Shown piece by piece: positions 4,752 through 5,221 of a stretch of 5,221 bases of DNA (the stretch's first letter is position 1; each line of letters opens with the position of its first letter). A program made the position numbers and the translations under genes. Location: positions 1-5,221 of the forward strand of contig JAQCNR010000023.1 in assembly GCA_028274925.1 (NCBI GenBank), written 5' to 3'. The notes under the pieces are model-generated. The model searched no databases. It worked only from the letters and a program-made list of their open reading frames with translations, and was not told where the DNA came from. Origin of the DNA: Halovenus sp. (GTDB lineage Archaea > Halobacteriota > Halobacteria > Halobacteriales > Haloarculaceae).

Positions 4752-5221
4752 ATGTCTCTGGAACGGTTTCTCTCGATACCGGAGGGCGCGACACGCGAAC
4801 TCGTGGTCGCGAACCGGACACAGCCAGAACCGTTCCAGCGCATGGTCGAGAACCTCTTCGCCAAGCAAGCAGTCGGCGTCGACGAAACGACTATCGACGA
4901 GTATCCAGAGAACACTGTGCTGTTGCTCGAAGACGGTGAGGTGGTCGCTGAATCGCCGCTGGATGCGCTTCACGACGCAATTTTGATGGTCAACTCGGAT
5001 TTGTACAAAACTGGGACGCGGTCGCTCGACGAGACGATTGTCCCGGCAGTCATCGACGGCCTGACCGACGTGCGGTTCTCACTGCGGGGCTATCCCGAGT
5101 CCAACACCGAGAAACTGCTGTTGGTTCTCATCTCCCGAGAGATAGAGCGCCGTGCCTACGAGGCCGGCGAGGGCACACTGCGGTCGTCGTTCCAGCAGCT
5201 CTCCCGAATCAAAGACGAGCG
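4752..5221 (+). CDS. DICT domain-containing sensory/signalling protein, N-terminal part, runs off right edge
   Basis: The frame is open from the ATG at 4752 to the window end (156 complete codons, no stop). It matches the haloarchaeal DICT sensory domain, which occurs in two-component and cyclic-nucleotide signalling proteins and in stand-alone haloarchaeal regulators. Recognisable blocks are the N-terminal MSLERFL with ELVVANRT (16-23), the segment NTVLLLEDGEVVAESPLDAL (54-73), VRFSLRGYPESNTEKLLLV (107-125), then ISREIERRAYEAG (127-139) and GTLRSSFQQLSRIKDE (141-156), which is the strongest signature. The domain is almost complete. What follows it, such as a histidine kinase, another output domain or a simple end, lies outside the window. 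The ligand of DICT is not known; a link to light or redox sensing has been proposed from gene fusions. No upstream in-frame ATG or GTG exists before the stop at 4701-4703, so the start is well defined. The protein is probably cytoplasmic. Confidence 0.87.
   Translation, partial: MSLERFLSIPEGATRELVVANRTQPEPFQRMVENLFAKQAVGVDETTIDEYPENTVLLLEDGEVVAESPLDALHDAILMVNSDLYKTGTRSLDETIVPAVIDGLTDVRFSLRGYPESNTEKLLLVLISREIERRAYEAGEGTLRSSFQQLSRIKDE

Noticed and set aside
1..5221. Mobile elements, CRISPR arrays, tRNA or rRNA genes, defence or toxin-antitoxin modules
   Set aside because: I saw no direct-repeat arrays, transposase-like proteins, tRNA-like CCA-ended folds or paired small toxin genes; the genes present account for nearly all of the sequence.

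Overview
The window looks like chromosomal DNA from a halophilic archaeon (class Halobacteria). The supporting evidence is a GC-rich sequence, strongly acidic soluble proteins full of Asp and Glu, almost no Shine-Dalgarno sites, and AT-rich box A-like hexamers about 25-28 bases before most start codons, as expected for leaderless archaeal mRNAs. The genus cannot be decided from the sequence alone. Nothing points to recent transfer: there are no insertion sequences, tRNA or rRNA genes, CRISPR repeats or integrase genes.

Layout, left to right. (1) 1-526, minus strand: the first 175 codons of a gene that runs off the left edge. The protein is not recognised with certainty but reads like a very degenerate protein-kinase fold with its catalytic residues missing. 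(2) 527-601: a compact divergent promoter region. (3) 602-1453, plus: a CitE/HpcH-HpaI-family acyl-CoA lyase. (4) 1497-2753, plus: a hexameric-type glutamate dehydrogenase. (5) 2792-3274, plus: a small SRPBCC (START-like/cyclase-type) protein. (6) 3276-3770, minus: a small multi-pass membrane protein of unknown function, meeting gene 5 tail to tail with one base between the stop codons. (7) 3771-3910: a second divergent promoter region. (8) 3911-4585, plus: a PhoU-family protein with two PhoU repeats. (9) 4586-4751: an intergenic region with two short inverted repeats. (10) 4752 to the right edge, plus: the N-terminal 156 codons of a DICT-domain sensory protein.

How the genes may work together. 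The CitE-like lyase and glutamate dehydrogenase lie 43 bases apart on the same strand. Both activities are used in the haloarchaeal methylaspartate cycle, which routes acetyl-CoA carbon through glutamate, methylaspartate, mesaconyl-CoA and beta-methylmalyl-CoA, so the pairing makes metabolic sense, although neither assignment is proved here. PhoU, separated from any visible Pst transporter genes, suggests phosphate-linked regulation from its own promoter. The kinase-like and DICT genes point to signalling functions at the two ends. Overall this is mostly ordinary core and regulatory haloarchaeal sequence. The kinase-like fragment is the least explained part, and I see no convincing new multi-gene system.
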